From: Trebonia sp963785645
GTDB lineage: Bacteria > Actinomycetota > Actinomycetes > Streptosporangiales > Streptosporangiaceae
DNA: 64,000 nt
Direction of reading: 5' to 3'
Assembly: GCA_963785645.1 (NCBI GenBank)
Contig: CAWAWG010000009.1
Coordinates: forward strand, 372,001-436,000
Position numbers and translations under genes: made by a program. Below, one piece after another: positions 25,213 through 37,953 of this stretch. Position 1 is the stretch's first letter. Each line of letters starts with the position of its first letter. The notes under the pieces were generated by a model. The model was not told where the DNA came from. It worked only from the letters and a program-made list of their open reading frames with translations, and searched no databases.

Positions 25213-26466
25213 ATGGCCCGTTCCTTGCTGATCACCAGGATCGGCGAGCTCATCACAAATGCTCCCGACGGCAATACTTCCGATCACAGTGCTTCTGACC
25301 ACGGGGCTTCCGACCACGGGGCTTCCGGCGACAGCGCTTCCGACCAGGGGGGACCCGGAGGCTTCGCCGCGATCAGCGACGCGGCCCTGATCATCGTGGG
25401 CGACCGCATCGCCTGGACCGGGCCGGCCGCCCAGGCGCCCGCCGCCGACGACCTCCTGGACGCGGCGGGCCGGGCCGTGCTGCCCGGGTTCGTTGACTCG
25501 CACGGCCACCTGGCGTTCGCGGGAGAGCGGTCGGCCGAGTTCGCGGCGCGGATGGCGGGACGCCCCTATCAGGCCGGCGGCATCCGGACGACGGTCGCCG
25601 CGACGCGTGCCGCCACCAACGCCGAGCTGCGAGCGGGCCTCGGGCGGCTCACCCGGGAGATGCTCGGGCAGGGCACAACGACGTTTGAGTGCAAGACCGG
25701 CTACGGGCTCACGACGGACGACGAAGCGCGTTGCGCGGCACTCGCGGCCGAGTTCACGGATGAGGTCACCTACCTCGGCGCGCACGTGGTGCCCGCCGAG
25801 TTCGCCACCGACCGGGCCGGCTACGTCGACCTGGTCTGCGGGCCGATGCTGACCGCGTGCGAGATGTACTGCCGCTGGGTCGACGTGTTCTGCGAACGGG
25901 GCGCGTTCGGCGAGGACGAGGCGCGCACGGTGCTCACGGCGGGCATGGCGCGCGGCCTGCGGCCGAGGATCCACGCCAGCCAGCTCGGCCCGGGACCCGG
26001 CATCCGGCTAGCCGTCGAGCTCGGCGCGGCCTCCGCCGATCACTGCACGTTCCTCACCGACGCCGACGTGGCCGCGCTCGCGTCGTCGCGCACCGTTGCC
26101 ACCCTGCTGCCCAGCGCGGAGTTCAGCACCAGGCAGCCTTACCCGGACGCCCGCCGCCTGCTCGACGCCGGCGCGACGGTCGCTCTGGCGACCGACTGCA
26201 ATCCCGGCACGTCCTACACGACATCGATGCCGTTCTGCGTTGCCCTCGCGGTACGCGACATGCACATGACAACGGAGGAAGCGGTCTGGTCGGCGACGGC
26301 CGGCGGCGCCCGCGCCCTGCGCCGCCCGGACGTCGGCTACCTGGCCCCCGGTGCGCGCGCCGACCTGGTCATCCTGGACGCACCGTCCCACGCTCACCTG
26401 GCCTACCGCCCAGGCGTCCCGCTCGTCCACGCCGTCTACAAATCCGGGCAAAAGACCCACGGTTAG
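25213..26466 (+). CDS. hutI: Imidazolonepropionase
   Basis: A 417-aa amidohydrolase of histidine degradation: it opens the ring of imidazolonepropionate to N-formimino-glutamate. Evidence: VLPGFVDSHGHLAFAGERSA (metal His pair), TTTFECKTGYGLTTDDEARC, HASQLGPG, SADHCTFL, and ATDCNPGTS, the conserved end motif. Near the N-terminus (about residues 18-50) a Ser/Asp/His/Gly-rich insert of repeated SDHGA-like units (DNA unit about 15 bp) lies between the first two strands, where most homologues have none. No other hut gene is present in the window. Confidence 0.93.
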   Translation: MARSLLITRIGELITNAPDGNTSDHSASDHGASDHGASGDSASDQGGPGGFAAISDAALIIVGDRIAWTGPAAQAPAADDLLDAAGRAVLPGFVDSHGHLAFAGERSAEFAARMAGRPYQAGGIRTTVAATRAATNAELRAGLGRLTREMLGQGTTTFECKTGYGLTTDDEARCAALAAEFTDEVTYLGAHVVPAEFATDRAGYVDLVCGPMLTACEMYCRWVDVFCERGAFGEDEARTVLTAGMARGLRPRIHASQLGPGPGIRLAVELGAASADHCTFLTDADVAALASSRTVATLLPSAEFSTRQPYPDARRLLDAGATVALATDCNPGTSYTTSMPFCVALAVRDMHMTTEEAVWSATAGGARALRRPDVGYLAPGARADLVILDAPSHAHLAYRPGVPLVHAVYKSGQKTHG

Positions 26467-26489
26467 GCATCCCCGTGCTCACGGCCCAT

Positions 26490-26515
26490 CTCTCGGCTTT
26501 CGTCTTCGCCGAGAG
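26490..26515 (+). terminator. Terminator hairpin after hutI
   Basis: CTCTCGGC (26490-26497) pairs with GCCGAGAG (26508-26515) around a 10-nt loop, 23 bp after the hutI stop. Confidence 0.65.
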
Positions 26516-26656
26516 TTCGCCCGATGGCGCAATGCAGTGTGTGCGCCACCGCGCCCGGCCGTTCCATGATCGCGGAAATAAAGCATCAAATAAGCTGTCG
26601 AATTACCATGATCATGAACCAGGTTCGGGTACAGGGAGGACGATCCCGGCGAACCG

Positions 26657-26675
26657 GGCACGCCCGGGGCGTGCC
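26657..26675 (-). terminator. Terminator hairpin after the flavin reductase gene
   Basis: GGCACGCC (26657-26664) and GGCGTGCC (26668-26675) form an 8-bp stem with a 3-nt loop. It lies 36 bp beyond the minus-strand stop at 26712. Confidence 0.55.
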
Positions 26676-26711
26676 TAAGTCCCGGCACCGGGCTCGGCAC
26701 CGGCGGCGTGG

Positions 26712-27245
26712 CTACAGGACCGGGTAGCGGCCGCGGAAGCGGACCAGCGGATCGCCGGCCTCGGCCACGTAGGCGACGTCCTCGACCGCGGAGATCACCA
26801 GGAGGTGGTCACCGGCCGGGACCCGGCGGGCAACGGAGCACTCGAGAGCGGCCAGACCGCCGGAAGGTATGAGGGCGCCCGACAATGCCCCCCGCACGTG
26901 CGGCGTGGCGTCCAGAATCAGCCGCGCACTCGGCCGGCCTTCCGCGGCGAACTGGCCCGCTATCAGCTTCTGGGCCGATGACAGCAATGTGACGGCGAAC
27001 GTCAAAGCCGGGAGAGAGGGCCGGCTGAGCACCTCCGCCGGGTAAGAGTCCGCGATCAGCGACACGGCCACCAGCGGAGGGTCCAGCGACAAGGGCATGA
27101 ACGCGCTAACCGTCGTGCCGATATCGTCGCGCTCATCCGCGATCGTGACGAGAGTGACTCCCGCCGCCCACGCCGAGAGCGCGGCGGGAAGACCGTTGCC
27201 GTTGACAGTCACCCGGATCCGTTCGGTATCTAACTGATCTGCCAT
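26712..27245 (-). CDS. Flavin reductase family protein (FMN-binding split barrel)
   Basis: A 177-aa protein. AWAAGVTLVTIADERDDIGT, TTVSAFMPLSLDPPLVAVSL and FAVTLLSSAQKLIAGQFA are the successive strands of HpaC/DIM6-type flavin reductases, and the middle piece T-x-S-A-F-x-x-L-S-x-x-P-P is the FMN contact motif. It supplies reduced flavin to a partner oxygenase, or acts alone on a small substrate. The start is ATG 27245 (MADQLDTERIRV), inside the last 16 bases of sppA, with which it is translationally coupled. Confidence 0.85.
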   Translation of the reverse strand: MADQLDTERIRVTVNGNGLPAALSAWAAGVTLVTIADERDDIGTTVSAFMPLSLDPPLVAVSLIADSYPAEVLSRPSLPALTFAVTLLSSAQKLIAGQFAAEGRPSARLILDATPHVRGALSGALIPSGGLAALECSVARRVPAGDHLLVISAVEDVAYVAEAGDPLVRFRGRYPVL

Positions 27246-28993
27246 ACGCCGGGAAGCGTGAGCGGACCGTGCGGGGGAAGCCCGACGGCCGCGGCGAACC
27301 GCCAGGCAGGCCCCCAGCCGTCGGCGAACAGCGCGGCGAGCGAGCCCGCGCCGATTTGGGCGCGCGCTGCGGGCTTGGCCTCGCTCGACTCGGCGGGCCG
27401 CAGCTGGTCGAGCGGGCCGAACCGGGGGAAGACGCGAACCGACGCGTCCTCGGGCAGCCCGGCGCGCTTGCGGGCGATCGCGACCGCCTCGCGCAGGCCG
27501 CCCGCCTCGTCGGCGAGCCCGTTGGCGATCGCGTCGGCACCAGTCCAGACCCGGCCGCGCGCCAGCTCGTGTACCCGCTCCGCGGGCAGCCGCCGCCCGG
27601 TTGCCACCTTGTCGGTAAAGTCCGCATAAACCGCGTCGAGCCAGTGGTTGATCCGCTCCCACTCGGTCTCGGAGAACGGCCGGGACGAGGAGAACATCGT
27701 GGCAATCGCGGCGCCCGCCCCGTCGGTGATCGAGTCGGTCGTCACGCCGGCCCGCTCGAACAGTTCGCGCAGCACCGGCTTCCCCATGAAGACCCCGATT
27801 GACCCGGTGATCGTCCCCGGCTGTACCACGATCACGTCCGCGGGCGCGGCGATGAAATACCCGCCGGACGCCGCCACGTCTCCCATCGACACCACAACGG
27901 GCTTGCCCGCGGCCCGGAGCCTGACCACCTCGCGCCAGATCACGTCGGACGCCGTGTAGGAGCCGCCCGGGCTGTTGACCCGCAGCACCACGGCCCGCAC
28001 CGCTTCGTCGGCCCCGGCCGCGCGCAGCGCCGCCGCCACCGTGTCCGACCCCATCCCGCCGCCGCCGGGTCCGCCCCGGCCGCTGCGCCCGTGTCTGATG
28101 GCGCCGTGCGCGTAGATCGTCGCGACGTACCGCTCGTGCTGCCCGGGCGCGATGCCCTGGACGGTGCTGCCAACCCGTCGGGGCAGGTCGCTCAGCGACT
28201 GTGTGCGCTGGTACCGCTGCAGGTAAAGCAGGGTCGCGTCCGCGCCCGCTTCCTTGCGGACCTGGTCATATACCTCGTCCCGGTACATCAGCCCGTCGAC
28301 GAGACCCTCGGCGAGCGCCTGCGGGGCCAGGAACGGACCGCGTCTGAGCAGGGCCGTGGCCTGCTCGACGGACAGGCTGCGGCCCGCGGCCACCACCCCG
28401 GCCAGTTGCTCGGTCACCGACTCGGCCAGCCGCGCGGTGGCCTCGCGGGCCGGGCCGGTGAACCCGGACTCGGTCAGCTGGTCGGGGGCGGACTTGTACT
28501 CGTACCGCTTCGCGCTCTCGACGTCGATGCCGAGCTTTTCCAGCGCGCCATGCAGGAACACCTGCTCGACGGCAACGCCGGTAAGCCCGAGGACGCCGGA
28601 CGGCTGGAGATAGATCCGGTCGAATCCGGTAGCCAGGTAGTACGGCACGTTGCCGTGGACGAAATCACCGAACGACTCGGCCCACGCCACCGTCAGCTTG
28701 CCCGAGTGCCGGAAATCGCCGATGGCGGCGCGCAGTTCCTGGGCCTTGGCCAGCCCGATCCCCGACCCGCCGACCTTGACCACGAGGGCCCGGACGCGGG
28801 CGTCGCCGGCCGCCCGGCGCAGGCCGTCGAGCAGGTCCTGAAGTCGCGTCCTGCGCATGGTGAGCAGCGCCGACAACGGGTCAGCGGGCGGCCCTTCCGC
28901 GATGCCGTCCGTCAGGTCAAGCTCCAGGATGAGCGGCCCGGTCCTGCGTTGCCGCATGCGAACGAGCGATGCGGCGAGCCTCGCGTCTGCCAT
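27230..28993 (-). CDS. sppA: Signal peptide peptidase SppA, 67K type
   Basis: A 587-aa tandem-domain S49 serine peptidase. The catalytic pair is the N-terminal-domain lysine in SAKRYEYKSAPDQLTESGFT and the C-terminal-domain serine in GDVAASGGYFIAAPADVIV. NSPGGSYTASDVIW forms the oxyanion loop, and TGSIGVFMGKP is also family-typical. Unlike E. coli SppA, no N-terminal membrane helix is visible, so it is probably cytoplasmic or peripheral. It degrades membrane-derived signal peptides in the family. It leads the flavin reductase gene. Confidence 0.92.
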   Translation of the reverse strand: MADARLAASLVRMRQRRTGPLILELDLTDGIAEGPPADPLSALLTMRRTRLQDLLDGLRRAAGDARVRALVVKVGGSGIGLAKAQELRAAIGDFRHSGKLTVAWAESFGDFVHGNVPYYLATGFDRIYLQPSGVLGLTGVAVEQVFLHGALEKLGIDVESAKRYEYKSAPDQLTESGFTGPAREATARLAESVTEQLAGVVAAGRSLSVEQATALLRRGPFLAPQALAEGLVDGLMYRDEVYDQVRKEAGADATLLYLQRYQRTQSLSDLPRRVGSTVQGIAPGQHERYVATIYAHGAIRHGRSGRGGPGGGGMGSDTVAAALRAAGADEAVRAVVLRVNSPGGSYTASDVIWREVVRLRAAGKPVVVSMGDVAASGGYFIAAPADVIVVQPGTITGSIGVFMGKPVLRELFERAGVTTDSITDGAGAAIATMFSSSRPFSETEWERINHWLDAVYADFTDKVATGRRLPAERVHELARGRVWTGADAIANGLADEAGGLREAVAIARKRAGLPEDASVRVFPRFGPLDQLRPAESSEAKPAARAQIGAGSLAALFADGWGPAWRFAAAVGLPPHGPLTLPGVWQIS

Positions 28994-29043
28994 GCGGCTA
29001 GCTTACGTGGGAAAGAAGATCATAGGAGTCTTCCAAACGTGAG

Positions 29044-29529
29044 GTGGTGACTCCCATCGCTAATACCGCGTCCGTCGTGGTGGTCGATGTGGCCAACGTA
29101 ATGGGTGCCCGGGCCGATGGCTGGTGGCGGGACCGGGCGGGGGCCGCGCTGCGGCTGTGCCGGGAAGTGATAGCGCTTGCCCAGCGCGGCGACGAAACGG
29201 CGGGTGCCTGGGTGCTTGTCCTGGAGGGGCAGGCCAGGGAGGCCGTCGCGTTGCTTGAAAACGAGACCGCGCTCTCGGAGGAGACCGTACCGCCGGCGGA
29301 CTGGGTGCCGCCCGCGGCGGACGAGGCGCCGATGGCGGGCGGGACGTCGCCGGTACGGCTTGTCCCGGCCCCGGGGTCGGGGGACGACGCGATCGTGGGA
29401 GCCGTGGCCGAGGCAACCGGAAGGGACGAGAGCTGCCTGGTGGTGACCGCGGACCGGGAGCTACGACAGCGCTGCGAGGAGCTCAACGCGTCGGTTGTGG
29501 GTCCTGGTTGGCTCCTGAGACTGCTGTAG
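29044..29529 (+). CDS. NYN/PIN-like domain protein (often annotated NTP pyrophosphohydrolase)
   Basis: A 161-aa protein beginning VVVVDVANVMGARADGWWRD. The V-D-x-A-N-V-M start, acidic D-D-A-I-V (about 114-118) and late VVTADRELRQRCEEL strand are the conserved acidic points of the NYN/PIN nuclease fold (YacP-like). In actinobacteria this family is commonly labelled NTP pyrophosphohydrolase, without experimental support that I know of. RNA processing is the better guess. The start is one of two adjacent GTGs (29044 or 29047). Confidence 0.7.
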   Translation: MVTPIANTASVVVVDVANVMGARADGWWRDRAGAALRLCREVIALAQRGDETAGAWVLVLEGQAREAVALLENETALSEETVPPADWVPPAADEAPMAGGTSPVRLVPAPGSGDDAIVGAVAEATGRDESCLVVTADRELRQRCEELNASVVGPGWLLRLL

Positions 29530-29560
29530 CCGGGTAACATGTAAGTTAATCCTCGTCAGG

Positions 29561-29595
29561 CCTGTTCGATGAAATTTCGCGTTTCATTGAACAGG
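29561..29595. promoter_or_regulatory. 14-bp near-perfect inverted repeat
   Basis: CCTGTTCGATGAAA (29561-29574) faces TTTCATTGAACAGG (29582-29595), with one central mismatch per arm and a 7-nt loop. It lies 32 bp after the NYN-like gene and 58 bp before the small membrane gene at 29654. It could be a terminator for the first or an operator for the second. Confidence 0.6.
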
Positions 29596-29653
29596 CTTCG
29601 GGGTACTTGGGGTCGGCCCCCTGGGTCTCCTGTTCGCCATCGACCGGAACCTG

Positions 29654-29905
29654 ATGCCCATGTACGTGATTCTGGTACTCGCCGCACTGCTGCTCCTTGG
29701 CGTGTCCTGCCTGGCGGCCTATCTCATCACGGCCAGCCGGAGAGCCAAGAGACGCCAGGCCGTCGCCGCCCGGCTCGATGCCGTGGTGGCGCAGGCCGAG
29801 CGGGAGTTGAACGACCGCAAGGCCGCCGCCAAGGCGAGCACCGCGATCACCGCGGTCCTGCCCAGCATCCAGCCCGGTGAGCGAGCGCCGCGAAACGTCG
29901 CATAA
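29654..29905 (+). CDS. Small membrane-anchored hypothetical protein
   Basis: An 83-aa open frame with one clear N-terminal membrane helix (YVILVLAALLLLGVSCLAAY) followed by a basic stop-transfer region (SRRAKRRQA), an amphipathic helix (RLDAVVAQAERELNDRKAAA) and a short tail. I do not recognise a family. It ends 31 bp before the convergent glgB stop. The start could be the ATG at 29654 or the one at 29660. Codon use is normal for the window, which supports that it is real. Confidence 0.55.
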   Translation: MPMYVILVLAALLLLGVSCLAAYLITASRRAKRRQAVAARLDAVVAQAERELNDRKAAAKASTAITAVLPSIQPGERAPRNVA

Positions 29906-29936
29906 GACTCGCGGCGCCCCTCCCGGGCACCGGGCC

Positions 29937-32162
29937 CTAAACCTCGGGGACCAGCCAGAGAACCGACATCGGCGGTAGCACGATCGACGCCGACGCGGGC
30001 CGGCCGTGCCACGGCTTGGGTATCGCGTGCACGGTGCCCAGGTTGCCCATGCCGCTGCCGCCGTAGCCGACCGCGTCGGTGTTGAGCACCTCGCGCCAGC
30101 GTCCCGCGAGCGGCAGCCCCATCCGGTACTCGTCATGCGGCATCGCGGAGAAGTTGGCGACGCAGGCTAGGACGGGCACGCCGTACTCCTGCCCGCCGAA
30201 CCGCAGAAACGACACCACATTGCCGTGCGCGTCGTTGGAGTCGATCCAGGAGAACCCGTCCGGGCTGGTGTCCTGCGACCACAGCGTGGGCGATGCCCGG
30301 TAGGTCGTGTTCAGATCGCGCACCAGCTGCTGCACGCCCGCGTGGTTGCCGAACTGGAGCACCCACCAGTCGAGGCCGTTCGTCTCCGACCACTCGTTGC
30401 CCTGGCCGAACTCAGACCCCATGAAGAGCAGTTGCTTGCCCGGGTGGGCCCACATGTACCCGAACAGGGTGCGCAGCCCGGCGAACTGGCGCCACTCGTC
30501 ACCCGGCATCTTGTGCAGCAGCGAGCCCTTGCCGTGCACGACCTCATCGTGCGACAGCGGCAGCACGAAGTTCTCGGTGAACGCGTACACCATGGAGAAC
30601 GTGATCTCGTTGTGGTGGTACTGGCGGTAGATCGGGTCGAGCTTCATGTACTCGAGCGTGTCGTTCATCCAGCCCATGTTCCACTTGAACCCGAAGCCGA
30701 GCCCGCCCAGGTGCACCGGCCGCGACACCCCCGGCCAGGCCGTCGACTCCTCGGCGATCATCATGATCCCCGGCACCCGCTTGTAGCAGGTGGCGTTGAC
30801 CTCCTGCAGGAAGGAGATCGCCTCCAGGTTCTCCCGGCCGCCGTGGACGTTGGGCGTCCACTCGCCGTCGCGCCGCGAGTAGTCCAGGTACAGCATCGAG
30901 GCGACCGCGTCGACCCGCAGCCCGTCGATGTGGAACTCCTCAAGCCAGTAGACGGCGTTGGCGACGAGGAAGTTCCGCACCTCGGAGCGGCCGAAGTTGA
31001 ACACGAGCGTGCCCCAGTCCGGCTGCGTCCCGAGCCGGGGGTCGGCGTGCTCGTACAGGTGCGTGCCGTCGAACTCGGCGAGCGCCCAGGAGTCGCGCGG
31101 AAAGTGCGCGGGCACCCAGTCGACGATGACGCCGATGCCCGCCTGGTGCAGCTTGTCGATCAGGAACCGGAAGTCGTCGGGTGTGCCGAACCGTGAGGTC
31201 GGAGCGTAATAAGAGGTGACCTGGTATCCCCATGACCCGCCGAAGGGATGCTCGGCGACCGGTAGGAACTCCACGTGCGTGAACCCCATGTCGGTCACGT
31301 AAGCGGCGAGTTCGGTGGCGAGATCACGGTAGGACAGACCCGGGCGCCACGAGCCGAGGTGTACCTCGTAGACGGACATCGGGCTGGACAGCGGCTGCCG
31401 CGTGGCGCGCTCGGATATCCAGTCGGCGTCATCCCACTCGTAGCTGGACTGGTAGACGACCGAGGCGGTGGCGGGCGGCATCTCCGCGAGGGCCGCCATC
31501 GGGTCGGCCTTCTCCCGCCAGGCGCCGTCGGGACCGCAGATGGAGAACTTGTACCTGGTGCCGGGCCCGACGTCGGGCACGAACAGCTCCCAGACCCCCG
31601 CGCCGCCGAGCGACCGCATGGGGTGGGCCCGCCCGTCCCAGAAGTTGAAGTCGCCGACGATGCGGACGCCCCGCGCGTTCGGCGCCCAGACGGCGAACGC
31701 GGTGCCGGGCTCGCCGCCGTCATCCATCGGCCGGGCGCCGAGCGCGTGCCACAGCTGCTCGTGCCGCCCCTCGCCGATCAGGTACAGGTCGAGCTCGCCG
31801 AGCGTCGGCAGGTGCCGGTACGGGTCGTCCTGCAGCCGCGGCTCGCCGTCGACGTAGGCAACCTCAAGGCGATAGTCCCGAACGGATTCGGCCTCCTCTG
31901 GCACCTCCACCTCGAACACGCCCAGGTGCAGGTGCGTCATCGGATGCCTGCTGCCGTCGGGCAGCACTGCCGTGACGGAGGCGGCGAGCGGGCGCAGCGC
32001 CCTGATCACCGTGCCTTCCACCACGGAGCCTTCGCCCGGCACGGGGTGCGCGCCGAGCACTGAGTGCGGGTCATGATACTGGCCCGCGACAAGTCGCTCG
32101 ATCTCCCCGAGGGAGACCGGCTCGTTTTTCGATAGCACTTTAGAACTCTGCCAGTGAGTCAA
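29937..32162 (-). CDS. glgB: 1,4-alpha-glucan branching enzyme
   Basis: A 741-aa GH13 enzyme that adds alpha-1,6 branches to the glucan made by GlgE. Order: an N-terminal CBM48-like region (HDPHSVLGAHP, YKFSI), then the (beta/alpha)8 barrel. EFLPVAEHPFGGSWGYQ, HIDGLRVDAVASMLYLDYSR (nucleophile Asp) and MIAEESTAWPGVSRP (acid/base Glu) are the family motifs. LPLSHDEVVHGKGSL gives the transition-state Asp. The start overlaps the mak stop by 23 bp, so glgB is coupled to it. Confidence 0.96.
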   Translation of the reverse strand: MTHWQSSKVLSKNEPVSLGEIERLVAGQYHDPHSVLGAHPVPGEGSVVEGTVIRALRPLAASVTAVLPDGSRHPMTHLHLGVFEVEVPEEAESVRDYRLEVAYVDGEPRLQDDPYRHLPTLGELDLYLIGEGRHEQLWHALGARPMDDGGEPGTAFAVWAPNARGVRIVGDFNFWDGRAHPMRSLGGAGVWELFVPDVGPGTRYKFSICGPDGAWREKADPMAALAEMPPATASVVYQSSYEWDDADWISERATRQPLSSPMSVYEVHLGSWRPGLSYRDLATELAAYVTDMGFTHVEFLPVAEHPFGGSWGYQVTSYYAPTSRFGTPDDFRFLIDKLHQAGIGVIVDWVPAHFPRDSWALAEFDGTHLYEHADPRLGTQPDWGTLVFNFGRSEVRNFLVANAVYWLEEFHIDGLRVDAVASMLYLDYSRRDGEWTPNVHGGRENLEAISFLQEVNATCYKRVPGIMMIAEESTAWPGVSRPVHLGGLGFGFKWNMGWMNDTLEYMKLDPIYRQYHHNEITFSMVYAFTENFVLPLSHDEVVHGKGSLLHKMPGDEWRQFAGLRTLFGYMWAHPGKQLLFMGSEFGQGNEWSETNGLDWWVLQFGNHAGVQQLVRDLNTTYRASPTLWSQDTSPDGFSWIDSNDAHGNVVSFLRFGGQEYGVPVLACVANFSAMPHDEYRMGLPLAGRWREVLNTDAVGYGGSGMGNLGTVHAIPKPWHGRPASASIVLPPMSVLWLVPEV

Positions 32163-33615
32163 GCGGGATGGGTAGCCAGGACGGACGGTGCCTGGCCTCG
32201 TACAGTACTTCGTAAACGGCCTTGTCCAGCTGCAAGGCGCGCAGCAGGACCTGGTTTGCTACCGGGTCGAGCCCGCCGGCCTCGGCGTACCCGGCACAGA
32301 ACGCGCTGGCGTTCCTGCGCGCCCAGTCGCGCGCGGCGTCGCTGAGCGCGGCCTGGCCGGGATGTCCGATGAGCTGGTGGCGGGCTGCGTAGTCGAACGA
32401 GCGGAGCATCCCCGCGACATCGCGCAGCGGAGATGACCGAGCCCTGCGCTGAGCGAGCGGCGTGGCGGGCTCGCCTTCGAAGTCGAGCACCACCCAGCCG
32501 GTCTCGGTGCGCAGCACCTGGCCAAGATGATAGTCGCCGTGCACGCGCTGCACCGGGAAGGGCCCGCTGAGCTTTGCAAGTTCGGAATAGGCGTCGCTGA
32601 TCATGTCGACGTGCTTGGTGAGTTCCGGTACAGCGGCGACCGCCAGGTCAAGCTTGCGGTACATCCGCTCGGTGAGCTCGCCGACCACGTCCGGGCCGAG
32701 TTCGTCGGTGCCGAACGCGGCGGCCAGGTCGGCGTGGACCTGGGCGGTGGCGATGCCCAGCCGGCGAGACTCGCCGGCGAAGTCACCGCCCGCGTCGGCC
32801 GCGTGTACGCGGTTGTCCCCGGGGACGCCCGGCCGGGGGCCGTTTGGGGTCCCGGCCGCAAACGGCGCGGTCATATCGGGGCCGCCCCGGACGGACGGAG
32901 AACTGCCTGGTGCCTCGGTCGTCTGATGGTCGTTGGCGGTCGCGTCATCCACGGCCGCGTACAGGTCCCGCACGCTGGTCGCCGCGAGCGACCAGCCGTC
33001 GGTGGCCAGCCGCAGGTACCGCGACAGGATCGCCAGGCTGGTGGGCGCGCCCTCCAGCCTGGTCTCGATCCAGCCGAGCGGCTCGGCCACATGAGGCGAG
33101 CCGAGCCGGGCCAGTGCGGTGGTCACCTCCAGGTCCGGGTTAGGACCGGGGGAGACCCTGCGAAACACCTTGAGTATGGACTCCTCGCCGTAGACGAGGC
33201 TCGTATTGCTCTGCTCGCCGCCGAGCACCAGGCTGTCGAGGTCCGTGTCGAACCGTGCCCCAGGAATCGCCTGCATCCGGAGGGAACCGGTCTCGGCGCC
33301 GGCCGCGATGCCGGCCAGCAACGGCCTGGTCAGGTCGGCGTCGTGCAGCGCGTCGTAGGCCTGCCGGCCGTCCTCGGCCAAGCCGATCCTGGCGTGCTTG
33401 AGCCGAGTGGGAAGCCGCCGCCGCAAACCGATCGGCACCTGGTAGTAATCGACGGCGGTGCCGTGGGAAACCGCGACGATCAAGTGCCGCAGCTCGGGAT
33501 CGCCCGAGACGAGTTCGGTATCCGCGACGATCGCGAGATCACGCAGCTCTTGTCCCTTGCCGGCGAACCAGCGCTGGTTACCTAGCCATGTCGCTAGTGC
33601 GTCCTCGATCGCCAT
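32140..33615 (-). CDS. mak: Maltokinase
   Basis: A 491-aa kinase that phosphorylates maltose to maltose-1-phosphate, the substrate of GlgE. TWLGNQRWFAGKGQELRDLA is the characteristic N-terminus, followed by GGEQSNTSLVYGEESILKVFRR (nucleotide contact and Lys), and RVHGDYHLGQVLRTETGWVV with VLDFEGEPATPL, the eukaryotic-like kinase catalytic Asp regions. A low-complexity insert (about 220-265: TTEAPGSSPSVRGG and on) is not usual. It is the third gene of glgE-treS-mak-glgB. Confidence 0.93.
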   Translation of the reverse strand: MAIEDALATWLGNQRWFAGKGQELRDLAIVADTELVSGDPELRHLIVAVSHGTAVDYYQVPIGLRRRLPTRLKHARIGLAEDGRQAYDALHDADLTRPLLAGIAAGAETGSLRMQAIPGARFDTDLDSLVLGGEQSNTSLVYGEESILKVFRRVSPGPNPDLEVTTALARLGSPHVAEPLGWIETRLEGAPTSLAILSRYLRLATDGWSLAATSVRDLYAAVDDATANDHQTTEAPGSSPSVRGGPDMTAPFAAGTPNGPRPGVPGDNRVHAADAGGDFAGESRRLGIATAQVHADLAAAFGTDELGPDVVGELTERMYRKLDLAVAAVPELTKHVDMISDAYSELAKLSGPFPVQRVHGDYHLGQVLRTETGWVVLDFEGEPATPLAQRRARSSPLRDVAGMLRSFDYAARHQLIGHPGQAALSDAARDWARRNASAFCAGYAEAGGLDPVANQVLLRALQLDKAVYEVLYEARHRPSWLPIPLDSLAEF

Positions 33616-33730
33616 CGGCCCCTGCTCTCTCCCGGGGGACTACCCCCCGTACCCCCGATGTCCGCGTGGCCAGGCCCGATCGCAAGGAGCGCGATCGTAT
33701 CAGGCCGACCCGCGCGGACCAAAGCTGCCG

Positions 33731-33761
33731 GGGTATCTCCGTTCCCTGGATGGAGATACCC
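33731..33761. promoter_or_regulatory. 10-bp perfect inverted repeat between treS and mak
   Basis: GGGTATCTCC (33731-33740) faces GGAGATACCC (33752-33761), loop 11 nt. It sits in a 243-bp gap in an otherwise tight operon. Two direct repeats of TGTAACAC(G/T)CACC (33826 and 33851) lie nearby, the second overlapping the treS stop. These suggest an internal promoter, operator or attenuator for mak-glgB. Confidence 0.5.
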
Positions 33762-33858
33762 TCCGGGTAAGACCCTGGCAGCTCTGGCCGGGTTTGCGTC
33801 GGTATCAGGTAGACAAATTAGAGCATGTAACACGCACCCGGTTCAGTGCCTGTAACAC

Positions 33859-35736
<1,878 letters not shown>

Positions 35737-35761
35737 GCCCGGCTAACCGGACTTCGTCCGC

Positions 35762-37822
<2,061 letters not shown>

Positions 37823-37939
37823 GCGGTTACCGTACCCAGTTGTGATTCATAGATTTCCCCCGGGGCGCTCTGTAGTCTCCAAGGCTGTGAGCTCGGCCGC
37901 TGGATTGCCGCTCTTCACTCGGTGGTAATGAGCGGCCCG

Positions 37940-37945
37940 TATGAT
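37940..37945 (+). promoter_or_regulatory. -10 element of glgP
   Basis: TATGAT lies eight bases before the GTG at 37954, so the message should begin at or next to the start codon. There is no good -35 at the usual distance (TTCACT at 37914 is 20 bp away). Confidence 0.45.
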
Positions 37946-37953
37946 GACTGCCC

